From Nymphaea colorata (lineage: Eukaryota; Streptophyta; Magnoliopsida; Nymphaeales; Nymphaeaceae), in NCBI RefSeq assembly GCF_008831285.2, contig NC_045138.2, positions 36,509,115-36,573,114 of the forward strand: 64,000 bases of DNA, read 5' to 3'. A model generated the notes under the pieces. That model saw only the letters and a program-made list of their open reading frames with translations, did not search any database and was not told the origin of the DNA. Both the position numbers and the translations under genes were made by a program. Shown here in pieces: positions 1 to 26,622 of this stretch; the stretch's first letter is position 1, and each line of letters starts with the position of its first letter.

Positions 1-2331
1 ACTTGCAATTATGTAGCAGGAGCAGTAAGGTTGACATACAGAAATGAGAACTAAGACACGTTATTACGTTATGATCTCATAAGCTGAATTAAACCTACTC
101 AACCTATCGAAGCTTAAATAATATATAGTCCAGTGAACTTTTCAGCAAAAGCAAGAGGCAAAAAAAGAAGTGGCAACCAGTACTAACGATAAAGACAACA
201 AGGATAATACGGCACAAACCATTGGAAACAACAAAGCTTCACCTTCTGGAAGCTCAGAGGTGATTCCAATCGCTCAATCATTTGAACAAAGGAATGAATC
301 TGCAGCAACAAAAATCACATCCTTAAAAACAACCAGTTAAGTTGATTCCCTCACGAAACGAAAAGACCTTTTCTTAACTCAATTTTGAGTTTCATGGTTC
401 TTCCTTTCCTCGTTGGAAACATATCTAGCCCTGATTCTGAAGCATGCATCCTGGGGAGTCCAATTATCGTGATTTGACATACAAAAGCACAAGTAACTAT
501 AAAATGCAAGTGTTCGCAGATCAACCTTTTGTTAATATCAGTTTAAAATCCATCTGAATCAAACTTGTCATGGTGAAAGATAAAGATGTGCAAGTGCTTG
601 CAGACAGAAAGAAATAGTGAAATTGTGGAGCAGTGCTGTGAAATGAAACTAGCTCGCCAAACATGACCATGAGGTAGAATTTTGTAAATTTGTACTCTAA
701 ATGGAAGATAAGTGGGTATCGTAGTTAAAGAACTTACCTAGACTGTTCCAAGCATACATACCTAGTCCACAAACTCAAAGGTTAACTATTTTCATTTTTC
801 AGGGGCGAAAAGTCATAAAACCTATTCTTTTAGTGCTTCACCGTCCTGAATCCAATGAACGTGCCAAAGGAAGATGGAAGATAAGACGCTTTCCATTTTT
901 CAATGTCATTTCCATTGTGTTTCTGTTCCACATATAATGCAAAAGAATCAAATTACTGGTGAATTTTTTGTCCCTTAAATTTAACAATCATGACTTTTAA
1001 TGGAAAAGATGGCATAAAACACATTGATTCAATGGGCGTCCTAACAAAATCGTGTGACACAATAATAAATTAAACAGACACATGAAACTGAGCAAGATCG
1101 GGCAGAAATATATAATTGTATATATCAATGTAAGGATGGAACTACAAATAACTGAATGTCAACACCATGCTTCAGAAAATAACTACGACATTTGTATCTT
1201 TTGTTGGCTGCTGTGTTATCAATATACTGTATGTCAAATGTTCCTTATCGCAGCTCAGGGCTACACTGGCACCGGCTACCATTATGGGACTGCCAGCATT
1301 TCCGAAGAATGTTTCAACTAATACCTGACATGACATGAGGTTTTAAGCAAAAAGGAGCACTTGGAACCCTGAAAATGCTGCAGTCCAAGTAAAACACTAA
1401 CCATGGGCCAAGTCCATTGTTAGTCGAGATAGACTTGTACAGGTAGCCTATGATGGTGTGCATCTACATTCTTCACATTTGAGATTGGAGGATGAATTGG
1501 TGAAATAATATTCCTCGATAAGGAAAAACCATTTCATGCAAACATCCCAGAGAAATGGAGAATGGTTACACATCTAGCTTACATTTACCAGTCAAAAAAT
1601 AAGTGAATCTTGTTTTCAATCCTTCCAAAATTTGACGATGAAACACGAAGCAGCAAGAAAGGATCCTATCAAACCTTTAAGCTACTTGTCAAACATCACA
1701 TGCCGAGAGTTCGCATCTTAAAGCAGGCCTACAACATGTCCATTGAAGAATGAACCAAAAAAAAAAAAAACAAGAATAAACAAACAGCGAGAAAGCTATT
1801 TAGCAGCAGTTTCGATGACGCTAAAACCTGTGAAACCTGGTTTACCGCTAAAACCAGTTATTCTCAAATCAACTTTTGACGCCAACACCAAGTCTCAAAC
1901 AAGGTTTTAGCATAAAAAAAAATGGTCTATTAGTACCATTTAAGAGATCGATCGACCTTCTATGTAACTCACTCAAGATCGATGAAGATGTGCCAAAGTC
2001 TGCATCGAAGTAGACATTTCCTTGGTAGACAAAAGAACCAGGAAAGCTCGGTAGTCGAAACTGCAGCTAGATTGCAACTACAATTCTGTTCAAGCTAAGA
2101 TTGTCATCAAAACTAGCCAACCATTATACGAAGAGTCTTCAAACGCAGGTTACAAAACAGAAATGTCATCTTATTCTGAATCTTTTTCGAACTCGAACTA
2201 TCCCAATTCAGCATCTCCATTCAACGAATGGTGCAAATTCACGAAAAGTTCCATGTCGAACACCAAACCCCTTAGAAAAATAAAAGAAAATGAGCAAGGA
2301 AATAAAGGGAGAACCAAGGGGAGGGATCCCG
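1..2331. other. Left-edge non-coding region
   Basis: No convincing coding exon is visible on either strand. The part next to 2331 must include the 3' untranslated region of the minus-strand mtACP gene. A poly-A run lies near 1757-1770. A donor-like GTAAG is readable on the minus strand near 735-741, so a spliced 3' UTR is possible, but nothing coding supports it. The short open frames here look random. Confidence 0.5.
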
Positions 2332-2794
2332 TCAACTGGACATGGGGTGGCTGGCAACGTATTCAATCGCGAGCTCGCATGAATCAATCTTATCGGCCTC
2401 CTTATCGGGGATCTCGAGCTTGAATTCCTCTTCTAATGCCAGCACGATCTCAACGTTGTCCAGGCTGTCCAGCCCCAAGTCCTTCTGGAAATGAGACGTC
2501 GGAGTCACCTGAAACGGAAACCAGAACAGAGACGCCCGCCACTGAGATTAGGGCTCTAGGGGTTTTCACTTTCTTAATCTTTCGCCGGACTAGGGTTTTG
2601 GGAAAAGACATTACCTTCGACGGGTCGAGTTTGGGGAAGGACTTGACGACGTCCAACACGCGATCGATGACCTCCCGCTTGTCCAGGTGATCGTCGGAGT
2701 GTGACCATCGTACGACAGAGAGGCGCCATTCCGGCCGATGGACGGCACTGATTGGCACGCGCAGCTGCCGGAGAATTGCTGCCCTTGCTGCCAT
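2332..2794 (-). CDS. Mitochondrial acyl carrier protein (mtACP), 118 aa, two exons
   Basis: Exons read on the minus strand are 2794-2615 and 2508-2332, separated by a 106-base GT-AG intron (2614-2509) in phase 0. Residues 1-30 form an Arg-rich, acid-free presequence typical of mitochondrial import. The mature part is a four-helix ACP with the DSL motif; Ser75 is the expected site of the 4'-phosphopantetheine arm. The acidic helix 2 segment ([13 protein letters not shown]) follows directly. By family knowledge the protein carries acyl chains in mitochondrial fatty-acid synthesis, supplies octanoate for lipoate, and binds LYR proteins including the complex I subunit B14, which is also encoded in this window. 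Length matches plant mtACPs. The start is the only in-frame ATG before the presequence. It is divergently arranged with gyrB. Confidence 0.93.
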
Positions 2795-3920
2795 GCTCTC
2801 TCTCTCTCTCTCGCCTTCTCAGCTGCTCCACAATAGTCGTTGCAGTGTGAAAATATTCTTAGAAAGGGCACCAGTTCTTTCGATTAATTGTATGAACGCT
2901 CTAAAAATTTCACTTTTTTTTAATATTAGCAAGTAAGTCTCACCATTTCAAGTCGCTAATTACGGATTAGAGTCTATCTTTACAATTTCACAACCAATTC
3001 CATTAGTTCGTCCACTTTGTTCTTGAAAATGATCGCATACAAGTCGAACTGGCGCATCAGATTTGATTGCTCTAAAAAGTAAGATTTCATTTTTTCATTT
3101 TGATATCCGTTATCATCACCATATTATCAACCATGTGGTGGGATGAGATTAGATGAAACGCATCAATCCGTCATCGTTTAGGTCACGAACATCACTGTTC
3201 CCACCATCAAAGCAAATCAAAATTCAAGGAATGCATAGCCATCCAGACGGTGACGAGGGGATCCAGTGCACATACTTCTCACTCAAGGGCCATATCAATC
3301 ATGAACTAAGGAGTTTTCTCAAAAATTTAGTTCTGTACTAAAAAAAGGGGTAAGAAATATTTTGGGTAGCTAAAAACTTGGCTCGTGTTTTTATTTCCAC
3401 CTAATAGGGCTTGATTTCATAAGATTGCTTGCATGCTTTATTTATCATGTGATTCGAAGACGGTACAATAGAAAAATATCGCGATATTTTGGTCCCGTCC
3501 GTGTTTTACTGAATCGGGCCCGGTACGGCACGGCCAAGCGGATTGAGGGTGTTTTCGTAATTCACAAGCCGCGGATACTGACTCAAAAGAAATGGCGGGG
3601 TTTCGCGATATAAAGGGTATTGTAGTAAATGTGGACGTTAGAACCTGATACACAACATAGGGCGGGGTTTTCTTTTCCATTCGTTCTTGGCGCACTTCTT
3701 GATTCTTTCTTCCGACGGGTTTTCTGCATTTCCCTCCCGTAATCACATAGAAAAAAGAAGAGCCGCTCCAGGAGAGGGAGGAGAGGCGGGGGAGAGACGG
3801 AGAGTCCGGGAAGGAGAGCGCGAGGGATCGAAGGCGTAAACGTAGCTGTAGAAGCGAGCGTGGGCTGGGAACTGACGCAGGGACAAGAGAGATAGGGAGG
3901 GGCAGGGTGAGTGGGGAAGG
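2795..3920. promoter_or_regulatory. Shared intergenic region between divergent mtACP and gyrB
   Basis: This 1126-base stretch separates the mtACP start (reading left) from the gyrB start (reading right), so it must hold both promoters and both 5' UTRs. A CT-rich run lies just upstream of the mtACP ATG (about 2795-2812, GA-rich on the coding strand). A purine-rich GGAGAGGGAGGAGAGG tract lies near 3770-3790 in the likely gyrB 5' leader. I cannot assign a TATA box with confidence. The 207-residue minus-strand open frame at 3438-4061 overlaps gyrB exon 1 and shows no domain. Confidence 0.5.
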
Positions 3921-19906
<15,986 letters not shown>

Positions 19907-20818
19907 GGCTGCATATATGAGACCAGTTTTAGAAAAATGTGTACACTTACAACCTTACAAAAGAGTTGGGGTTCCTGATACAGAGCTATGTTGATCTGAA
20001 GAGCATGGGCCTTGGCCATGGTGGATTGGAGCTCCAGTTTGCTGAGTTTTTTGGTTTGTGGGCGGGGGCCGGGCTGGTAGGCTGCCCCTTCTTGATTTGT
20101 GTGATCTCAAATGGTCTTCATAGCTTAATGACGTACTTGTTGATTTATTTTAATTTATGTTGGTCTGCGGCTTCAGTTGTTTATCTCAAGGTGTTTCCAT
20201 ACATTCAAAGGGAAGCGGTTGATCCTGTGAGTTTCATGTTGCAGCTTAGCCGCCTTTGCACCAAAAGCGAAGGCTGTGCAAAATAGAGGCATATTTGTTG
20301 TACTAAATTATACAAATAGTGGAAAGTGCGCTTCTTGTGCCGGGAACTTGTGTAGCATGTCGCCAACTTCAGCAGGCAGACGGATGGATCATAAAACTCT
20401 TGTGATTCGCATATATTTTCGCAGACTGAGTGGTCTAACCAAGGCATCCAGTCATGGGGCATGTTTATTTGTTTGTCCACAGGTCCATTCTACGTGATAA
20501 CTGGTTGAAAATCGGAGTTTCAAGTCGCATGAGGTTAGTTTTTGTTTCTAGAAATTGTAATTTTTTTAGCTAAAGAAAATCAAACCTGTTACAGTAATGT
20601 TCCGAACGTCTTTGAAGACTAAAAAATTGGTCAAATCACGCTACTTTTTAAAACCTTGCAAACGTGTTAGCTCCCACCTGTGGTATTTAAATTTAATCTG
20701 TAATTTTCAAGACAGCTAGGGCTGTTTGGGAACATGACCGTTACCATGCATCTACTTAAAAAAAATGTGGCGGATTCATGAAACATCTTTTAAAGTGTTC
20801 AATTAACCTAACCAATTT
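19907..20818. other. gyrB 3' UTR and intergenic sequence
   Basis: The first few hundred bases should be the gyrB 3' untranslated region. Short open frames occur on both strands (for example 19939-20286 plus) but carry no domain that I recognise. No clear polyadenylation signal can be chosen. Confidence 0.4.
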
Positions 20819-21053
20819 TTGGGTTCGATTCACATGATTTTACAGTTCCCAAACACCTCAACTCATATGAACAAGTCATCTTGCGGCTTTCCCATACAGG
20901 GAAGTTGCCCTCTAATTGGATGGACATGTAGTTTCAAAAAGGTCGATTTGAGTTTGAACCTCAGTATAGGTTTTAGTAAATCAGATTTGATTAGATTCTG
21001 GTGGCTCAAGTTCGCCCGTTACACACCTTTTGGCCTAATCGCTGGATCTTGGG

Positions 21054-21516
21054 ATGGGAATATCTATGAAAGAAACAGCGAAGAGAAAAAAGAGGGCGTC
21101 ATCTGTGTACAACAATGTTGAGTATCCTTCTCTATCCGACCATGGTTTTATCATTTTTATTGTTTTGATCAGTTTAAGTAATTGTTTTAATTCACAAACA
21201 CAGGCCGACGAGGAACAATGTGTATCGGGTGATACTGTATGACGGTGATCAAACTGATGCAGCGCTAGTATCAGCCGTTAAGGCCAGTTTGGAGGTGCTC
21301 GTAGATGTTTCAGAATATGCGATACCCGTGAATGTTTTAAAACCCTTCAAGAGAAATATTATGCAGTTGGTAACGAGAAAAAAAAAAAATGTTTCATGTA
21401 GCAACTTACTGAAAACATTACAGTTTGATTCTTACAGCCCTTCTCTGCTGCAGAGTTTGAAAGCCTCTTTGGATTATTGATAGACGTTACAATGGACAGG
21501 TGGTGCAAGAGAAAGG
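21054..21516 (+). CDS. Possible spliced gene fragment, unidentified
   Basis: Three possible exons can be read: from ATG 21054 to about 21116; from about 21205 (after an ACACAG acceptor) to about 21369 before GTAACG; and about 21439 (after TTACAG) to about 21516 before GTACGAG. The second encodes a segment starting PTRNNVYRVILYDGDQTDAA, which joins in phase 0 to PFSAAEFESLFGLLIDVTMD. The reading looks protein-like, with alternating hydrophobic and charged residues, but I recognise no family. No complete gene can be assembled: the first join and everything after 21516 are uncertain. It may be a gene relic, since open frames persist to 21966. Confidence 0.25.
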
Positions 21517-22562
21517 TACGAGTTCCTTAGATCAGTCAGCAATGTTGCCAAAACATGGTCACGACTGTGGACATAAGAGAATTCTCATTCGCGATCATGA
21601 AAATTTTGAGACAAGAAAACGTAATTTGATAAAAGTATTAAGCAAGTGGAATAACTGGAGTCCTCGACTCCTAATGGGGCACGACAGTGAAAGGATCAAG
21701 TTACTTTTAGGGGGCCAGGATTCGGAAATTTGAACGGTCACAATTATTTCAGATGTGTGGGCCTCCTGCAACGGTTCAAAAATAAAGGCGGAGTTGCAGA
21801 ACTGAATGGTCAGCGTATATTGTGTCTTCTAAGTTATAGGACGACAGATTCAGGATCACCAGCTGCGGACCTGCGGTATTATATGTCGCTATCTCGTCTC
21901 ATCTTTTCTCCAGTTTCAGGATCACACGCGACGAGCCACAAGTGTTTACCTTTTGTTAATATATAAAATTGGCATGTATAAAAGTGTCTTGGTATCAATT
22001 TATAGGAAAATATATTCATGCAACAAAAGTTCTATGGCCTTCAAAGCCAGGTTTAGAAAATAAACTGATGGATCACTTAAGAGGCACATTTGCTCAAGGC
22101 TTTTCCTTAATAACAAATGCATATGGCGGCCTAAGATCATGAAACAGAGCATCCACTGATAATATAAAATGACGGTGGAAAAACTAGCTCTCATTTCTTA
22201 ATCATAACTAAACAAAAGTCCTTCGCTTCAGCAGATCTAACAGAAAAGCGAGCGCTCAAGTCATCAAAAGGATGACTAAGTCCTCAAAACCAACTTTTCT
22301 ACTTGTATTCCTGAACATTACGGTACCGCCCAAATTGAGAAGCATAGCCATGAACCGTGACATGATCAAATCCAACTTGGACAAGGTGACGATCTACGCC
22401 AAAACAACCAAACTAATGTTCTTCTTTTCAGAATCAAAGGAAGCTATTGACACCTTCCATCTCGCACTCACTTAACGCTAGCTCAAGGCGTGAAATCCGA
22501 TCTTGAGACATTTCGGCAGCTGCCTCTGCATCAAGAGAATAGAGTCGGCAACTGGAAGGCGG
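21517..22562. other. Intergenic; includes 3' UTR of the zinc-finger gene
   Basis: Open frames at 21500-21733 and 21730-21966 (plus strand) may continue the unidentified region to the left. From about 22000 the sequence is AT-rich and should include the 3' UTR of the minus-strand zinc-finger gene ending at 22563. Nothing else is recognised. Confidence 0.4.
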
Positions 22563-23438
22563 CTACATGCATTCTGGATGAGCTTTTTTATGAGCCAGAA
22601 GGTTGCATCTGAATGCAAATTTCATCCCACATTTGCATCCTATGGGCTCTCCGCAGAGCTTTAGGTGGTCTCTCAGATCCACCTCAACATAGAATTTTTT
22701 CCCACATTTCTTGCAGCAATGCATCTTCTCCCCCTCTGAGTGCTTCCTGCCGAAATGGCGCCTCAGTTCGTAAAGGCCGACGAATGTCCCTCCACAGACT
22801 GGGCATCTACATGGAATCTTCTTGTTCTGTCCTGCCCTGCATGCATGAGGAACTGGTTCTGAGCTCAGTTGAAGAGAAACCTCATCGGAACTGTGAGTCT
22901 TGGAATGCATTTTCAGTGTCTGAGGATTCTTGAAAGTTTTCTCACACCCACAATGAGAGCATTTGAAGGGCCTTTTGTTTTGAATGAGATGAAGAGAAAC
23001 CATGGCTATGTCGGTACATTTCTGTTCAGCAGAGGCCTCCTCCAGAGATGGTTTTTTGGCGCTTCTGGGTGTATTCCCGAAAGAGTTGTCCTGTCCAAAC
23101 CCTATTTCGGCCAAACCAGCGTTGCCAACATTAACATCCTCCATTAAAGCATCATGGATCGACTTCAATTCTGCCTCCAGGACATCAAGCTCCTCGGATG
23201 AAGGCGAAGGCTCTAATGGGCAGCTTGCAGTTTTAGTACTGCATGCAGTTGGAAGAGTAGATCCTTCCGAAAATCTATCGAATGGAACACCAAGATTACA
23301 GAATCCAGAAAATGCGGAAGCCTCATCGCTGAAGCAGTCGAGCTCATCTGACACCATCAGAGGATTAAAATCACAAGCTTCTGTAGCTTCCAGAAGCACA
23401 GAAGAGCTCGGAAGCGAAGAGACAGAACTCGACTCCAT
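22563..23438 (-). CDS. C2H2 zinc-finger transcription factor, WIP/STOP1-like finger layout, 291 aa
   Basis: Single-exon gene. Residues 1-150 are Ser/Glu-rich, probably disordered and acidic. Four fingers follow: ZF1 at 160-182 (Cys-X4-Cys, His-X3-His), ZF2 at 212-233 (Cys-X2-Cys, His-X4-His), ZF3 at 242-262 (Cys-X2-Cys, His-X3-Cys) and ZF4 at 268-287 (Cys-X1-Cys, His-X3-His). A C2HC third finger followed by a Cys-X-Cys fourth finger is the layout of plant WIP, IDD and STOP1 proteins, which are nuclear DNA-binding factors. The finger sequences are diverged and the WIP tripeptide motif is absent, so I do not give a gene name. The protein ends three residues after the last finger. Start chosen as the first ATG of the frame. 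Role is inferred from fold only. Confidence 0.85.
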   Translation of the reverse strand: MESSSVSSLPSSSVLLEATEACDFNPLMVSDELDCFSDEASAFSGFCNLGVPFDRFSEGSTLPTACSTKTASCPLEPSPSSEELDVLEAELKSIHDALMEDVNVGNAGLAEIGFGQDNSFGNTPRSAKKPSLEEASAEQKCTDIAMVSLHLIQNKRPFKCSHCGCEKTFKNPQTLKMHSKTHSSDEVSLQLSSEPVPHACRAGQNKKIPCRCPVCGGTFVGLYELRRHFGRKHSEGEKMHCCKKCGKKFYVEVDLRDHLKLCGEPIGCKCGMKFAFRCNLLAHKKAHPECM

Positions 23439-25029
23439 CTTCTAGCAGTGAGAGAGATCCTTTTTGCTGAAGATGGGTTCCCTGCACGAGGAAACGAACC
23501 AGTGAGGTTAGAATCTTCTCTTCGAGGGATCGCATTTTCTCCCGGCTTCCTCTTCCCATTTCACCATCTTGGTCCAAGTTGGTAGGATGTTCTGAGAGAA
23601 ACGCCAGAGCAATCGTTCAAAAGCCCTTGGTTGATTGACAGGGAGAGTGCGTATGGTACCCATGTACGTACATATTACAGTTGCCCGGAGGGAGATCAGT
23701 TTTTGTAAGATCCCCTTCTCCACTTTCGGTCTGCTTCTTGCTTTACCATGCCTTTCTTAATCTCATTGCTTATCTTAATTATCGTATCTTTTCCATTTGA
23801 TGGTTACCATTGCGGATGTACAGGGCCAACATGGGAAGAAAAATGCAGAGATTTTAGAAATACCTCATCAATTAAGGGAATGTTTGAAGGAAACGAGAAA
23901 TTTATGAGAGAGCCGGTGATGAGAAACTGACATACTGGACATAGTACGATTTCCTATTTCCTTCAAAACCAAGGAAGCTTTTACTGCATTGGATTCCAGA
24001 GCTTCTCACACAAATCAAGCCGCAGTTTGCGCCCATGATTGAGTCACTTTTCACTAGAACTCTCTATTCAAGGCTACGGCATTAAAGCCCTCATGAAGAG
24101 AAGGGCAAACCATAACGTTCCTGTGCCTATATTCCCCTGGAACAGAGTGACACCTTTCCACCTGTGAACAGTGAGAGCATCAGGCGCCATATATGCTTTT
24201 TTTTTTCGCCTACTCATCTTCCCTCCGGCTCACTGGAATGAAACAATGGCACCTAATGAAGAATTCACAGCAACGCGTAACTTGCAAACAAGAGTTGCTG
24301 CCAGCAAAGGAGCGACCTCTGAGCTCAAATTCAAAACTTGGTGCGACCCCATCAAAGCTCTTGAACTAATGAATGCGTAAAAAGAGAAGCAAATGACAGA
24401 TCACATTACTTTTCGTATATGTAGGCAGAGATCAACTGGGTTGCTTAAAGGAAAACTACAATAAGAAGTTGGAGCTGATTACTGTACGCATACAAAGCCT
24501 TTTAGTTTTCCAGAAAGTAGTGGCCTTATAAAATGCATGCGACTACAGACTTCTGAGATTTTTTATATTTGTGAATTAAGAGTTGTAAAAATTACTGAAC
24601 TGAAAACTGAAACTGCATTTTCTTTTCTCTACTGAAGACTAGCCATAAGGGCCAAAATAAACTGTATTTATTCAGAGGCCATCAAATAAATCGGATAATA
24701 GATATTTTTCCTCAACAATGAGGAACTTTAAGAATCTGACCGGAGCAATCGGTTGAGGCGTATGAGTACAGCAGCCAAAAATGCTAACAGTTTCAATGGC
24801 AGCATTCTCAGGACTCTCATTCACAGGGTCTTTATGTCAACGCTGTTGCTCTTACCATTTGCAATTTACCTGCGCCAATCCGCTGGTCTTCTTTTCCACA
24901 ATTTCTTTCCTGTTTAAGGCGCTGTAACTCAAAATCTGGAAAATCTGTAACAGAAAAAGCTGCTTAAAATTTTACTGTCAGCCTTTAAAGAATTAATGTC
25001 ATATTCTCTGCCTCTCTTTCTGTGGCTCT

Positions 25030-25270
25030 CGTCTTGTGCAAGGAGATGTCCAGTTTGCCATTCGGTTGAAGCCCCGCTGCCCGTCTGCGGCTGAGTGATT
25101 GTGCCACTCCGTTTTTACTCTCTCACCTCGACTCTCTTATTTTTTTGTGCATTGTATTGTATATTTTTTCTTCCTGCTTTTGTTTTTGTGATTTGTTTTT
25201 TGCGGATTGTTTTTTTTACCTGAGGACCTCTTGTCTCCAAATTTTGTTATATATTCTCATTTTATCGGTT
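25030..25270. repeat. Interspersed repeat, copy 1
   Basis: It resembles 35430-35670. Shared landmarks in the same order are GGNGATGTCCA, a T-rich block with TTGTATTGT, TTTTTGCGG, and then GGAC(C/T)TCTTGTC(T/C)CCAAATTTTGTTAT and TTTTCATTTTAT-like text. No coding region is seen. The class is unknown; it may be the 3' part of a retroelement. Confidence 0.55.
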
Positions 25271-25612
25271 CTCTCTCTCATTTCTATCACACAAAAGTCA
25301 TGACACACAAAAGTCATGATTTACAAAAAAAGAGAACAAAGAAAGATAAAATTTATAATGTAATTGTTTTAGTTGGACATGGAAATTTTTGCAATGTTTA
25401 ACATTTTTGCAATGTTTTTTTTTACCTGAGGACTTCTTGTCTCCAAATTCATTTTATCGGCTCTCTCTCTCTCATTTCTATCACACAAAAGTCATGATTT
25501 ACATTTCTATCACACAAAAGTCATGATTTACAAAAAAGAAAAGAAAGAAAGATAAAATTTATAATGTAATTGTTTTAGTTGGACATGGAAATTTTTGCAA
25601 TGTTTAACATTT
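25207..25612. repeat. About 200-base tandem duplication
   Basis: Copy 1 (about 25207-25406) and copy 2 (about 25414-25612) both begin with T-rich sequence plus ACCTGAGGAC and end TTTTTGCAATGTTTAACATT. In between they share ATTTCTATCACACAAAAGTC and TAATTGTTTTAGTTGGACAT. The copies differ mainly by small indels around short internal repeats, so the duplication is recent. Confidence 0.85.
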
Positions 25613-26622
25613 TGAGATTGTTATTAAAAAATATATATCATGATAAGTTTCTGACATCATTTGAATGGTACTAAGTACGGGATCCCATTCGAAGTTCAAT
25701 TTCATTCGCAAGGCAAAAAGAGTTTGTAGAAGCATTTCCAAACGAGAACAACTCTCATGGTGCCCTCAAGGTCGTTTGACTAACTGTCTTCGCCTCTCTC
25801 TTAGTGTGTGTGTGTGTTTGCTGCAGGTTATGACCATTAGCAAAACTAAATTATGCATGAGCCTTTGAAGTGGGAACCACATTCACGTTAATGCGAAACG
25901 AGCAATGCCTTCAGGAACAGTGACAACTGACAACCACGGACGTAAGTTCATCCCGCTTGATAATCACGGGGAATCATTCCCCGGATCAAGCTCTGTGAGA
26001 GTGGTTGGAACACAAATGGTCCGAGATGACCAATTTGTTGTGACCCATCCAACTCGGAGGCCGTAAGTATGACCCTCTACTTATGTGGACGAAACTTTCG
26101 TTGACATAAATATTGATTATTTAAGTTGATCAAAAGTTTCTTGAAGCGTTGCATGAACCATCCTTTTCTAGTGTGACCTTGTCTAAACATTCGAAGTTCA
26201 AAATATGATCGAATACTGAAATCACGTTTAAGCAACGCTCAAGCTCTTGGTTAGCTCTTCAAGTATTAGTAAAATTTAAGACAGAACATGTGAATTGGGA
26301 AGATTGGCAGTATCAATCTTTCTCTCTCTCTCTTTCTCTCTCTACACATATATGTGTGTGTTAGGGTCCCAACGGTATATGTGTGTGTGTGCCAACGGCC
26401 AGCCCGTGGTCCATTGCACCGCTTGACCCATGCTTTGGTGGTGAGGGTTCACTCCACTCACACGCTTGGCCGGGACTCCGTTAAGACTAAGAAAATAAAG
26501 ACGACTCCCCTGGCTTGGTCGGTCCGGCCAAATTACGAGCTCTGGGAGAGGGAGGAGGAGAGAGACACAGAGTCATCCATTCTCTGCAACTCCACCGGGA
26601 AAGGAAGCAAGAAGGAAGAAGT

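Larger units (their letters stand above)
23439..26622. other. Intergenic region between the zinc-finger gene and NDUFA6
   Basis: The first few hundred bases are the zinc-finger promoter and 5' leader. A 60-residue plus-strand frame at 23748-23930 has a hydrophobic start but no other support. A 53-residue frame at 25905-26066 (starting MPSGTVTTDN) is open but unrecognised. Repeats occupy about 25030-25610 (see separate entries). The last 300 bases are rich in TCTC and TGTG runs and should hold the NDUFA6 promoter and leader. Confidence 0.5.

Noticed and set aside
23002-23445. 147-residue plus-strand open frame
   Set aside because: It is the antisense shadow of the zinc-finger gene on the minus strand.
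23748-23930. 60-residue frame with hydrophobic start, possibly a secreted peptide
   Set aside because: It lies in the zinc-finger promoter region, and no family, conserved cysteine pattern or transcript evidence is available.
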